Counted from the first letter of the stretch, positions 34,419 to 43,664 are shown. The stretch is DNA of 64,000 nucleotides from Fodinibius sp052060035 (GCF_052060035.1 NZ_JBPOEA010000005.1:118504-182503); one strand, 5' to 3'. Notes: a model not told the origin generated them from the sequence alone. Program-made: numbers and translations.

Positions 34419-34586
34419 ATGAAAATAAACGAAAACTGGCATAAGAAGCACCCAATGCCCAAAAATCCTACTATTGACCAACGTATCGAGTGGCATATTG
34501 AACATGCCAAACAATGCAAGTGCCGTGAGATTCCTGAAAAATTAAAAGCTGAGATGGTTAAGCGTAAAATTAAATTTGATACATAA
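34419..34586 (+). CDS. Small conserved protein, 55 aa
   Basis: ATG 34419 to TAA 34586. The sequence has ENWHKKHPMPKNPTIDQRIE and WHIEHAKQCKCREIPEKLK. Motifs HP/HK.MP.NPT..QRI.WH.EH...C.CR.IP are of a type I recall as a widespread small hypothetical protein. The CxC and nearby histidines could bind metal. It is 5 bases after the hydrolase stop and 2 bases before the next gene, so an integral operon member. Confidence 0.75.
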   Translation: MKINENWHKKHPMPKNPTIDQRIEWHIEHAKQCKCREIPEKLKAEMVKRKIKFDT

Positions 34587-34587
34587 A

Positions 34588-35619
34588 ATGAAAGTAGAAT
34601 GGGTCGCATATTTATTGACCTTAGTACTCCTATCAAGTTGTGGAGCGTGTACAGAACCCATACCTAAGCCAAACTCTGTTGCAGATTTACTATCCCTCGA
34701 GATTGGTGGAATGCAGCAATGGCTTTTAATCAGGGGCGAAAATAATGATCACCCTGTTTTACTTTGGCTTCATGGCGGTCCGGGATCGGCACAAATGCCG
34801 GTCCATCATACTTATACCAAGGAACTAGAAAAGGAATTTATTGTAGTGCACTGGGACCAACGTGGTGCAGGCAAGTCCAACAACAGTGAATTCAGGGAAG
34901 AAACGATGACGCTACATCGATTCATCCAAGATACTCATGAGCTGACCACATATCTGAAAAAGAGGTTTGATCAAGAACAAATTTATCTATTGGGACACTC
35001 CTGGGGGACGCTTCTCGGCATCCACGTTGTGAAAGAATATCCTGATGATTACGAGGCTTTCATATCAGTATCGCAGGTCGTGGATCCTGCAAGAGCCGAT
35101 AGTATTTCATGGAGCTGGCTACAGGAAAAGGTTCAGGAAAGTGGTTCCCCGGATGAAATAAAAGCATTGGACGGGCTTGGAGGACCACCTTTTGATGATC
35201 ACGAGCGTTTTGTCCGTTTCATTAAAATAGTAGATACCTATGGAGGGGGCATGGACGCCGGCTTTACCCAACTGTTGTGGAAATCGCTTGGGGCCAGCGA
35301 ATATACCCTAACCGATTATATAAGGTGGTTCAAAGGGGCAAACAGGGGTAGCGGGCCAATGTGGAAGGAGACCAGGGGTATTGACCTGTTTGCTTCAATC
35401 GACTCACTGGGCATACCGGTATACTTTTTTACCGGGCGGAAAGATTATAATACTCCGCACCAGCTGGTGAAAGAGTATTATGACTTTTTGGAAGCTCCCC
35501 AAGGGAAATACTTGGTACGGTTTACAAATTCTGCTCATACTCCGTTCATCGCAGAACCGGAGAAGTTTAACCGAGAGGTGGTTCGCGTAAAACAAGAAAC
35601 GGAGCGACCAGTACCATGA
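34588..35619 (+). CDS. Alpha/beta hydrolase lipoprotein, proline iminopeptidase-like
   Basis: 343 residues from the ATG at 34588 (2 bases after the previous stop). Lipobox LLSSC. Oxyanion region LWLHGGPGSAQMP, HWDQRGAGKSN block, nucleophile elbow LLGHSWGTLLG, acid region FTGRKDYNTP and catalytic His in NSAHTPF. The HGGPG and DQRG.G.S pair is typical of prolyl iminopeptidase-like peptidases. It is probably outward facing. The BamA-like gene overlaps its stop. Confidence 0.88.
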   Translation: MKVEWVAYLLTLVLLSSCGACTEPIPKPNSVADLLSLEIGGMQQWLLIRGENNDHPVLLWLHGGPGSAQMPVHHTYTKELEKEFIVVHWDQRGAGKSNNSEFREETMTLHRFIQDTHELTTYLKKRFDQEQIYLLGHSWGTLLGIHVVKEYPDDYEAFISVSQVVDPARADSISWSWLQEKVQESGSPDEIKALDGLGGPPFDDHERFVRFIKIVDTYGGGMDAGFTQLLWKSLGASEYTLTDYIRWFKGANRGSGPMWKETRGIDLFASIDSLGIPVYFFTGRKDYNTPHQLVKEYYDFLEAPQGKYLVRFTNSAHTPFIAEPEKFNREVVRVKQETERPVP

Positions 35620-36728
35620 AAACTGTTATCATAGCGTTCCTTTTAACCGTATTTCAACTTTTGTCCCTTACTACTTTGAGTGCACAGGACAGTACCTTGG
35701 TTGTTTTGTCTGAATACAAAAACAAGATTCTTTTTTTACCGGCCATAGGATCAAGCCCTGAGACGGGATTCCTGTTTGGGGCAGTGGTTGTTCCCCAGTT
35801 TAAAATTGGTGCAGCTGGCCCCGAAACCCGCTCTTCAAGTGTGTTTGCCTCAGCGATCTATACTGTAAAAAATCAGATTCTTTTTAGCATAATTCCTGAT
35901 ATTGTATTGCCGGGAGAACATTGGACATTGAACGGCAACTATTTTGCCAATTACTTCCCGGAAAGCTACTGGGGAGTAGGCCCATCTAGTAGCGAGACGG
36001 ATGAGGTGACCTCGCTCTATACTCAGGTAAATCTGGAACAGAACCTGTTGCGGCAAATAGAGCCAGGATTCTTTGTTGGTCCCAAGCTACGCTGGTCGAA
36101 ACTTTATAACGTGTCGTTTGAAAATAGCGATGGAGAACAAATAGCTCCGCCAGATGTTAGTGGAACCGGAGGGAGCACAACGGCAGGAATTGGCTGGGTA
36201 ACGCGTTGGGATCGCCGAAACAGTAATATGACCCCTACCCGTAATCATTATGCGCAATTCACAATAATGGGAAGCCCGGACTGGTTGGGCAGTACTGAAT
36301 CCTCTACGCTTTATGAGTTGGATGCTCGAAGATACCTGGAATTGTCAGGCAATAGCCGGACCGTACTTGCAATGCAGAGTCTGGTTACGCTTCATTCTGG
36401 AAATCCTGCCTTCAATGATATGGCCACCTTGGGTGGCGACCGCATTAATCGTGGTTATTATAGTGGTAGGTATCGGGATCAAAATGCCGCCCAGATACAG
36501 GTAGAACTTCGGCAGCAAGCCATCGGCAGGTTCGGCTTCACGGTTTTTGCCGCTACCGGAGAGGTATGGAACCGCTTTGAACATTTTTCGCTAGACAACT
36601 ATAAGTGGACGGCTGGCGCCGGCTTGCGTTTTAACATCAATAAAGACGACCCAACGAATGTACGCATTGATTTCGGCATAAGTAAGGAGTCCACTGGATT
36701 CTATCTGCAATTTGGAGAGGCCTTTTGA
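35616..36728 (+). CDS. BamA/TamA-family outer-membrane barrel protein
   Basis: 370 residues. Signal peptide (IIAFLLTVFQLLSLTTLSAQ) and no POTRA domains: it is the barrel part alone, starting LPAIGSSPETGFLFGAVVVP. LGGDRINRGYYSGRYRDQN is the loop-6 type motif of the Omp85 family, and the last strand is GFYLQFGEAF with a C-terminal Phe. Such short proteins are common in FCB genomes; function unknown. It starts inside the preceding stop (ATGA). Confidence 0.82.
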   Translation: MKTVIIAFLLTVFQLLSLTTLSAQDSTLVVLSEYKNKILFLPAIGSSPETGFLFGAVVVPQFKIGAAGPETRSSSVFASAIYTVKNQILFSIIPDIVLPGEHWTLNGNYFANYFPESYWGVGPSSSETDEVTSLYTQVNLEQNLLRQIEPGFFVGPKLRWSKLYNVSFENSDGEQIAPPDVSGTGGSTTAGIGWVTRWDRRNSNMTPTRNHYAQFTIMGSPDWLGSTESSTLYELDARRYLELSGNSRTVLAMQSLVTLHSGNPAFNDMATLGGDRINRGYYSGRYRDQNAAQIQVELRQQAIGRFGFTVFAATGEVWNRFEHFSLDNYKWTAGAGLRFNINKDDPTNVRIDFGISKESTGFYLQFGEAF

Positions 36729-36802
36729 CTATGAGAAGACTTTATTTAAAACTATTGATACATCTCACCTATAACCAAATTGAAATAAGATCGGAGAAAA
36801 AA

Positions 36803-37228
36803 ATGGACCATGTTGTTTACCTAGATACAAAAGCAAATGAGCTGGAGAAATTACTAAATAGGAGTAAAACCATGATTATTCGTGGTGCAACCGGCAGAAA
36901 ACATCCTTATGGAAGGGTAAATGAAGGCGATATTTTATATTTCATAAGAAACAATGCTGAAGGCGTTGTTAAAGCCAAAGGAATTGTAGAAAGCGTTTTT
37001 AACTCGGACAAAATGTCTACAGAAGAATCAGTTGCTTTAGTAAAAAAACATCAAGACAAACTTCAATTATCCAATAGGCAATTTAAAAAATGGGCTGGGA
37101 AAAGATATATAGTTTTAATTTGGCTGAAGAACATTGAAGAAGTAAAATCTTTTGCAATAGATAAAACTAATTATGGCAATATGGATGACTGGCTTCCTGT
37201 CGAAAAGATTGAAACAGTTAAGAACTAA
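36803..37228 (+). CDS. Predicted PUA-like (EVE/ASCH type) domain protein
   Basis: 141 residues from the ATG at 36803, chosen for GGAG 6 bases upstream; the frame from 36725 is mostly non-coding. It has VYLDTKANELEKLL, IIRGATGRKHPYGRVNEGDI, LYFIRNNAEGVVKAKGIVES and the RYIVLIWLKNIE strand. 'GRVNEGDILYF...' then a strand is typical of PUA-like folds (EVE/ASCH), which bind modified nucleic acids. It is cytosolic, last in the + strand run after a 74-base gap. Fold call is inference. Confidence 0.6.
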   Translation: MDHVVYLDTKANELEKLLNRSKTMIIRGATGRKHPYGRVNEGDILYFIRNNAEGVVKAKGIVESVFNSDKMSTEESVALVKKHQDKLQLSNRQFKKWAGKRYIVLIWLKNIEEVKSFAIDKTNYGNMDDWLPVEKIETVKN

Positions 37229-37305
37229 TATGCAGTCTTATTTTGATTCAAACAGCTTATCCCATGGTATTTGGTGGCTATATAACAATATAAGAATAGC
37301 ATAGA

Positions 37306-38439
37306 ATGGTAGAATCAAAGAAGGATCGCCTGCAACAACTACTGGAAAACCTAACAGCTCGAAAGCCGATCGAGCAAGCTGTCATAGCTGTGGAGAGTAT
37401 AAATAGGTCATTTCAATGGATTGGGATAAAAGGAAAAACAGATGAAGAGGATGAGAAGTTAACCCAGGATACGCCATTTTTTCTTGCCAGTATCGACAAA
37501 ATGTATAACGCTGTCATTGTTATGATGTTGAGTGAATGTGGTGAGTTGAATATAGATGACAAAATTTCCACCTACCTGCCGGATACACTCATCAAGGGGC
37601 TGCATAAACTGAACGGAGTTGATTATTCGGAGAGCATCACGGTAAGACATCTGCTTTCGCATACATCCGGCCTGGCAGACTGGCTGGAGGAAAGTCCAAA
37701 AAACGAGAAGAGTTTGGTTGACCAAGTAATTGAGGAAGGCGATAGAAAAATCTCATTAGAAGAGATAGCAGCGTGGGTCCGAAACCGGCTTACGCCCCAT
37801 TTCCCGCCTCAGGACCTCACTGCAAAACGACCAAACGTTCGCTATTCAGATACAAACTACATGCTGCTTACAGCAATCATTGAGGAGGTTACCGGACAAC
37901 CGTTGGCAGAGGTTCACAGGAAGATGTTTATCGAACCTATGGATCTCAGGCATACTTACTTTCCTGGTCATTCTGAACCAATGGATCCAACACCAGTTCC
38001 AATGATTCTTCGCAATAAGAGACAAGAGCTCCGGATCCCAAAATTATTACGCTCAATCAGAGGAATGTATAGCACTGCAAGTGATACATTAACCTTTCTG
38101 CGCCATTTGGTGCAAAACGATATATTTCAGGATCAGAGAACGTTTAGCTTGATGCAGGAAAACTGGAATCGATTTGGCTTTCCTCTCGACCGTGCAGCTT
38201 TGCGTGCCCCCAGCTGGCCCATCGAGTATGGACTAGGGCTGATGCGTTTCCGTCTTCCCAGAATCTTTTCTCCGCTACATCCCATGCCGCACCTTGTAGG
38301 GCACACAGGTTCCACTGGTTGTTGGTTGTTTTACTGCCCCCAATGGGAGATACTGCTGGCAGGCAGCGTAGACGAAGTCACGGCACCCGCAGTGCCATTC
38401 CGTATTGTCCCAAAAATACTCAATATCCTTCGCCCGTAG
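37306..38439 (+). CDS. Serine hydrolase without signal peptide, beta-lactamase fold
   Basis: 377 residues. SIDK (in FFLASIDKMYN) is the SxxK motif, RYSDTNYM stands for YxN, and LVGHTGSTGCW is the third motif. No signal peptide or lipobox, so it is probably cytosolic, unlike the other four serine hydrolases of this window. The end is compact (LLAGSVDEVTAP). Possibly an esterase rather than a beta-lactamase. Confidence 0.82.
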   Translation: MVESKKDRLQQLLENLTARKPIEQAVIAVESINRSFQWIGIKGKTDEEDEKLTQDTPFFLASIDKMYNAVIVMMLSECGELNIDDKISTYLPDTLIKGLHKLNGVDYSESITVRHLLSHTSGLADWLEESPKNEKSLVDQVIEEGDRKISLEEIAAWVRNRLTPHFPPQDLTAKRPNVRYSDTNYMLLTAIIEEVTGQPLAEVHRKMFIEPMDLRHTYFPGHSEPMDPTPVPMILRNKRQELRIPKLLRSIRGMYSTASDTLTFLRHLVQNDIFQDQRTFSLMQENWNRFGFPLDRAALRAPSWPIEYGLGLMRFRLPRIFSPLHPMPHLVGHTGSTGCWLFYCPQWEILLAGSVDEVTAPAVPFRIVPKILNILRP

Positions 38440-38678
38440 AATTGAATAATACCAAAAGAAGCATATTCTGAATTCAAGAATGTGCAGCGAACCAGCTATT
38501 AACCTCCAGTTATCTCCACTGTTCAGAAATAGGTTGCCTTTACAAATAGCCTATTGATTAAAAGGGGTATAGTTAAGCATAATATGGTTAGTTTCCTGAT
38601 TCAGGTGCAAAGTATATCTCCGCAGTTAATATGCCTCGGATAAATAATTAAAACTTCCAAAAAGTATGGCCTGCCTCC

Positions 38679-39929
38679 TTATTTATTTTCAGATAATACT
38701 ACCTCAGCCAAACGAGATTCCAAGGTCTGTATCACTGTGCTCGTATCTTCTACAATTCCAATATCGGTGTTGATCTGAAATGCGATTGCAACACTATGAT
38801 CTTCATAAAAACGAAGACTGGAGCTATATCCTGGAATCCATCCACCATGTCCATAGACCCTGCCGTAAGGCCCATCCTGATAGATAGCAACTCCCATACC
38901 GTATTGAACTTTTGGGTGGCTCGAATCAATCGGTTTAGAGTCTAGCAGCAGATTGAGAGCCTCTCCTGATAAAGCTTTTCCCCCAAACAGATATGCTCCC
39001 CACCGGGCTAAATCACTTGAGGTGCTCACTAAGCCGCCCCCTGTCCATTCTATGCCTGGATGCCAAACCATCCTGCCTTCAGTCGTTGTAGTTTTTTGCG
39101 GAAAACCGAATGGGTTTTCAGCTGCATAACCTGAGGCGAGTCCCGGAAGATTGCGTGTATTGGAGGGGTTTGTTAATCTTAGATTTAGAGGATCCAGAAA
39201 GCGTTCTTCTATGATGTCATAGTAATCACGACCGGTTGCCTTCTCTATTACTAAACCTATCAAGATAAATCCGGTATCGGTATATGACCATCCTTCACCG
39301 GCGTTAAATAACGGAGTTTTATCTAATACAAACTGAACCAGCGAGTCCGGCGGAAACGGAAGATTTTGTCTTCTCCATCGCCGGGAGGCTTCAGAAGCAA
39401 ATTCTTCCATATAAACATGATTCGGAAGTCCCGATCGATGGGTGAGCAAATGGCGCAATGTTATACTATCGTGATTCGGAAGACGGGTAAACCATGATCT
39501 GTCACCTAACCACTGAACTATTGGAACATCCAGATCCAGCACGCCTTCATCTGCTAATGAAACTGCAGTCGCTCCTACAAAAGTTTTCCCGATACTGGCA
39601 GCCAGCATGCGAGATTCAGGCTTCATGGGAGTACCGGCTTCAACATCAGCAAATCCCGTGGAAGCAACTCCTATCCTACCATCCGTCCACTTATATGCAG
39701 CAGTCGCACCCGGGAAGCCGTAGCTTTCTCGCATCGAATCGAGAGTTACTTGGAATGTATCTGTCAGGCTCATACTACCTGTGGTTATTGATACTTCTTC
39801 TGCATTTTTTTCGTATTGGCTCGCTGAATTCCAAGCTAGAAAGAAAATTCCGGCCGCTAGGATAAACAGGACATTTCGAAGTATCCCTGAAGTTTTCAGC
39901 CGAATGAAAGTTTCTTTTAGGTATTCCAT
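38679..39929 (-). CDS. Membrane-anchored serine hydrolase, beta-lactamase fold
   Basis: 416 residues from the ATG at 39929 (the TTG at 39938 is less likely). One membrane anchor (NVLFILAAGIFFLAWNSAS). SIGK (in LAASIGKTF), YTD (GWSYTDTGF) and GHGGWIPG are the three motifs. It sits 59 bases downstream of the CPBP protease gene on the same strand and may share its transcript. Confidence 0.83.
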   Translation of the reverse strand: MEYLKETFIRLKTSGILRNVLFILAAGIFFLAWNSASQYEKNAEEVSITTGSMSLTDTFQVTLDSMRESYGFPGATAAYKWTDGRIGVASTGFADVEAGTPMKPESRMLAASIGKTFVGATAVSLADEGVLDLDVPIVQWLGDRSWFTRLPNHDSITLRHLLTHRSGLPNHVYMEEFASEASRRWRRQNLPFPPDSLVQFVLDKTPLFNAGEGWSYTDTGFILIGLVIEKATGRDYYDIIEERFLDPLNLRLTNPSNTRNLPGLASGYAAENPFGFPQKTTTTEGRMVWHPGIEWTGGGLVSTSSDLARWGAYLFGGKALSGEALNLLLDSKPIDSSHPKVQYGMGVAIYQDGPYGRVYGHGGWIPGYSSSLRFYEDHSVAIAFQINTDIGIVEDTSTVIQTLESRLAEVVLSENK

Positions 39930-39987
39930 ATTGATCAAATATTTGTTTTAAAGTAGCACATCATGATTTCTCTATCTTTCGATGTGG

Positions 39988-40872
39988 TCATGGTTCAGGG
40001 GATACTGGTTGTTTATTTTTTACGCCCTTTGTTTCATCTTCCTTAGATTTTATTGGGGGTAGTATTGATGTTACGCCGCTGTCCTTTTTAAGTATTGTTT
40101 CCCTGTTAAACCAAATAACCAGAATGGCAAGAACAACAAATGGAATCGTGTCATAGGGTTGAGCATCAGGCCAGAGCGGATTATTAACTTGAAGGTGGAA
40201 AAGGGCTGGCAGCAAGATGCTACCGCGAGAAGCGTTGTAAAGGGCTGTTGCAATGATACTAAGCGCAATGGTGCCAACAAAAAAATCAGAAAAAGACCAG
40301 GCGCTTTGTGGAGTCCCGCTCAACAGAAAGGCGGGTAGATGCCAAAACCCCCAAATGATACCAATTAGGAGGGCTGCCCAAAGTGGAGACATTTTGCGTT
40401 GTAATAGGGGAAGCGCAAATCCTCTCCATCCTATTTCCTCGACCGGACCTTTTATTGCGAACAAGAAGAGGGTCACAAGATAGGCTCCGAGTGATGAAAC
40501 GGGGAACATTTCGGTTAAAGGAAGGCCTTTTATGGCGGCTCCAATATAAAAGGGAGCTGGAACAACAAGAATCAGAAATAGGTACCAAACAGCAGGTGCG
40601 CGCCACATTAAAAGGCGACTGAGAAATCGCTTGGTGCCCTTAAGGCCCGTTTTATATAGAACGATAGTCAGTGCGGCAATTGCAGGTCCATACGTTGCAA
40701 GATAGAACAAGGGATGCTCTCCTGTTAATTGACCAAAGATACTAGCCATTTGATCTGGAAGGAAGAGGTATAATGCAATAATTCCCCATGCTATACCAAA
40801 TGTAATGATCAGAAATGGCATAATAGAGAAAATCGTAAACGAATCTGTGGAGGGGTTCTTTGAGTGTTTCAT
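39988..40872 (-). CDS. CPBP-family intramembrane glutamic protease
   Basis: 294 residues, about seven membrane spans. The two signature motifs of the Abi/CPBP family are present: EEIGWRGFALPLL (the catalytic EExxxR) and FWHLPAFLL. Related proteins process membrane peptides or have unknown substrates. It may cooperate with the serine hydrolase gene just downstream. Confidence 0.85.
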   Translation of the reverse strand: MKHSKNPSTDSFTIFSIMPFLIITFGIAWGIIALYLFLPDQMASIFGQLTGEHPLFYLATYGPAIAALTIVLYKTGLKGTKRFLSRLLMWRAPAVWYLFLILVVPAPFYIGAAIKGLPLTEMFPVSSLGAYLVTLFLFAIKGPVEEIGWRGFALPLLQRKMSPLWAALLIGIIWGFWHLPAFLLSGTPQSAWSFSDFFVGTIALSIIATALYNASRGSILLPALFHLQVNNPLWPDAQPYDTIPFVVLAILVIWFNRETILKKDSGVTSILPPIKSKEDETKGVKNKQPVSPEP

Positions 40873-40977
40873 TTTTCAGTGCCTCGAAAATACTAAAGTT
40901 ATGATGGTCAATATGTTATTCAGTGTATGCCGTAATTCATCGGACTAGCTTTTTAAGCTATTCCAGTTAATGTTTTT

Positions 40978-41958
40978 TTACTCATCTTTTAACGGTGATT
41001 GACCTCCAATTGTAAACATCCAGCGCAGGAAGCCTGCCTGACCAGGTTCAAATTTTATAACTTCATCTCTACCATCAGTTATTTGCATTTGACGATATAA
41101 GGAAATCCCGGACTCAACATTGAGATTTAGCCATGGAGTTAGATATACAATGACAGATGGACCCAACACGGTATCAAAGTAATCTGAATAGGGTTTATTT
41201 AGAGGGACAGTCCCTATTTCCGTTATATGGTGACGATCGCCTAGTGATTGTAACTTTAAGCCAATTTCCAGGCGCTTAGCAGGTATGACCCAAGCCTCTA
41301 AGCTTGACGGCAGTAAGGCGTTGCCTCGCCACGCAGGTCCCCCGGCCCAGAGTGATGCTTGGTAATCAAATTGTAACAAAGGAATGGGAATCGGAGCACC
41401 GAAGTTTGTTGAGTAAGCAGCACCAAAGCCAAATGAGAAACGTTCATTTGCTTGTCGTATGGCAAGAAATGCACCTTCAATAGCAAAGTCTTGTCCTGCC
41501 AGTTTTTCTTCCAGCCCTGATTTTATTGCTGGTGTTGCTTGAGCAAGGAGCGACCAACGATTTTTCAGTTGACGTTGAGCTATAATATTAAGGTCAATGA
41601 TATAGGCATCGGTAGGACGTGGTAATTCTTCGGTCCAATTTTCATGCCTAAATTCAATCCTTTGAAAGCCGGGTTGGATATCCAAAAACATGCGACCATT
41701 CTGCAGTATAATCGGATATGAGCCCCGAATAAATCGGGTATCAGTCCAGACCTTCAGATCGTTAAGTGACTCAGAATATATCTCATTAATCTCTAGGTTT
41801 GAAACTGACATTGATGGCCAAGTCTCGTGACCGAAACTTAAACTTGGATTTAGTTGACCAATGGTTGGATAAGGGATAATGAATAGTGCGGAAATAAACA
41901 ATGCAGCAATACTGTTCAGTTTGCTAAAAAAATATTTTTTATAAGTGAGATTAGTCAT
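40978..41958 (-). CDS. Outer-membrane barrel protein, DUF6268-like
   Basis: 326 residues. N-terminal signal segment (IAALFISALFIIPYPTIGQ) and about twelve beta strands with alternating polarity (RMFLDIQPGFQRIEFRHE, FGFGAAYSTNFGAPIPIPLL, LNVESGISLYRQMQ). The arrangement suggests the DUF6268-type family, which is a guess from pattern. Function unknown; a barrel in the outer membrane is the most likely location. Confidence 0.65.
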   Translation of the reverse strand: MTNLTYKKYFFSKLNSIAALFISALFIIPYPTIGQLNPSLSFGHETWPSMSVSNLEINEIYSESLNDLKVWTDTRFIRGSYPIILQNGRMFLDIQPGFQRIEFRHENWTEELPRPTDAYIIDLNIIAQRQLKNRWSLLAQATPAIKSGLEEKLAGQDFAIEGAFLAIRQANERFSFGFGAAYSTNFGAPIPIPLLQFDYQASLWAGGPAWRGNALLPSSLEAWVIPAKRLEIGLKLQSLGDRHHITEIGTVPLNKPYSDYFDTVLGPSVIVYLTPWLNLNVESGISLYRQMQITDGRDEVIKFEPGQAGFLRWMFTIGGQSPLKDE

Positions 41959-42551
41959 GATTAGTTGAATTTAAAGAGTAATCTTAGAATTGCTTCATAT
42001 TAAGTCCGCCATTCTTTTGGACTTGAGAGGTAGCTCTTATTATTCTATGGGCAAGTAGGTTTGCCTACCTGTAGGTGATTAGACTACGCTTAATAAAATC
42101 TTGAAAAATTAAGTTTACTGTACAATCGTAACTCAATGAACAAATGGAAGGGGATGGTATTCTATGAAATTAAATCCGTAATCAGGTAAATATTGAATAG
42201 ACTCATGCACAAATGAGGAATAGCTTTAAGGAATTTGAGTTATACTATTATATTACTATGTGGAATGAGGATAATGTGTTTTAATAACTAGGAAGGGTAA
42301 ATATCATCTAATTATAAATTTTTGAGGTATGGATTAGTCGCCTGAAGATCGATTGCATTTGCTCTTTTTAGCGGTTTAGAGGGGAAATTGAAAAAAGATT
42401 GTCCAACTTTTGGCCCCACTGATGCCTGGTAAGCTATAAATCCTAAATAACCACCGGCAAATATTGTTTTTAAAACTCATACTACAGGACAACATGCTCA
42501 AAACGAGTTAACTTTTTAACGTCAGACGCATCAAAAAGAAAAGGTTATACA
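41959..42551. other. Intergenic, mostly featureless
   Basis: No coding frame supported. Near 42407-42420 the words ATTGTCCAACTTTTGGCCCC resemble the terminal repeat of some IS3-type insertion sequences, but no transposase is nearby, so at most a solo end. Confidence 0.4.
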
Positions 42552-42698
42552 TTACTTGCCATCGCATCCATATCCAACTGTTGGTACCTTTCTAAAACGG
42601 TCTCTGTTAAAGAATTTGGATCTGTGCTTTCCTGGTGCATTTTTAAAAGCTGTTTGCACTGCCAACTCCGGAATATGGCAAGTGTTGGTTTTATTCAT
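42552..42698 (-). CDS. Possible small ORF directly after the SLBB gene
   Basis: ATG at 42698 directly follows the SLBB stop and gives 48 residues (MNKTNTCHIPELAVQTAFKN, then a basic stretch ending VGYGCDGK). An overlapping frame reads MHQESTDPNSLTETVLERYQ and ends at 42545, and also looks protein-like. One may be real, or both remnants of a further gene. I cannot decide. Confidence 0.25.
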   Translation of the reverse strand: MNKTNTCHIPELAVQTAFKNAPGKHRSKFFNRDRFRKVPTVGYGCDGK

Positions 42699-43223
42699 CT
42701 ACAGTTTATCTACAAGCAGTATCATCGCGGCCACAACGGTGGAGATGGGGCCGACAATTCGCATATAATCGACAAAGGCCGGTCGTCTTTTTACTTCAAT
42801 AGTAATGAAGTCATTCTCTTGTAGGATGAAATCGCGCATCCCGGTTGGCAATTGTTGTGTATAGCGAAACCTAAAATTAACCACCTCATCACTATTCAAT
42901 TCTTGGTTTCGGCGGGATACATTGACTTCGACACGTAACTTTGACCAGTCAAGGGTGGTTTCGCCCGTGCGGAAACTGACCGGCCCGCGTGCAAATGAGA
43001 TCAGTTCGATTAGCGTGCTACCGGCAGGGATCATAAATCGGCCGGGTGCATTCACATCCCCCCAGAGATTAATTAAAATCGACTCTTCACCCGGTTTAGA
43101 TATTTGTACTACCCCCTCAACCAGCCGGTACTGCTGATTAGCGGGTGCCTGAACCTGTGCCTGCACCGAATCCGCAAGGGCTAATCCGATAATAAATATG
43201 ACTGTGGCAAGGATCTGTTTCAT
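42699..43223 (-). CDS. SLBB-domain polysaccharide-export-type protein
   Basis: 174 residues with a signal peptide (ATVIFIIGLALADSVQAQ). The core is an SLBB-type domain: INLWGDVNAPGRFMIPAGST is the 'G.V..PG...IP.G.TL' signature of Wza-like export proteins, although the poly_export domain normally before it is absent. One C-terminal membrane helix follows (VGPISTVVAAMILLV). A stand-alone SLBB protein with membrane tail is plausible for surface polysaccharide export or a related envelope role. Its 3' end is duplicated, decayed, at 23095-23205. Confidence 0.75.
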   Translation of the reverse strand: MKQILATVIFIIGLALADSVQAQVQAPANQQYRLVEGVVQISKPGEESILINLWGDVNAPGRFMIPAGSTLIELISFARGPVSFRTGETTLDWSKLRVEVNVSRRNQELNSDEVVNFRFRYTQQLPTGMRDFILQENDFITIEVKRRPAFVDYMRIVGPISTVVAAMILLVDKL

Positions 43224-43664
43224 TCTCTTGAAGCGATTTTATGTTTGGTAGCCGTTGTAAAATTCAATTTTTAATAGAAACCTCTCAGAAACTCTGTAAT
43301 TTAGCGGGTGTTCGCCTGATGTTATGTAGGGGTAATCAGTTACTTACTATCAGGAAAGGACTACAAGGCTATGTATTTTCATTCTTCAGATTAATATAGA
43401 AACCACTTACGTACCTTGGCTTACGATCAACTAATGCGTTTATCAATTGATAATATGGATGAGGCTTTTTTACCCGAGGGGCAATCTCCATAAAGTCCCT
43501 CTTTTCCAAGAGGGACTTTATGGAGCCGGTTTCCATCTTCCAAAAATTTAGCTCTAAGGGCTAAATGAGTTCCTCCTTGAAGAAGGAGAACAGGAGGATT
43601 GACCCGGTATGAATCTGTTGAAGATTATAGAAAGTTATTAATCGTAAAAGGCGTTATACCTATT
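43224..43664. other. Intergenic with a cluster of hairpins
   Basis: No gene. It holds the perfect hairpin at 43487-43524 and two smaller inverted repeats, TTAGC...GCTAA (43547-43565) and TCCTCC-type stems (43570-43597). Confidence 0.5.
43487..43524. repeat. Perfect 17-bp inverted repeat (hairpin)
   Basis: TCCATAAAGTCCCTCTT / AAGAGGGACTTTATGGA, loop TTCC, with no T run on either side. It is too long and GC-poor for a simple terminator. It may be a mobile palindrome or regulatory RNA structure downstream of the P-type ATPase gene. Confidence 0.75.

Noticed and set aside
42400..42425. IS3-type terminal-repeat-like words
   Set aside because: No transposase frame nearby and no second end found.
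23095..42806. Active integrative element
   Set aside because: The flanking copies are diverged and no integrase, excisionase or tRNA target is present; only an old rearrangement is supported.
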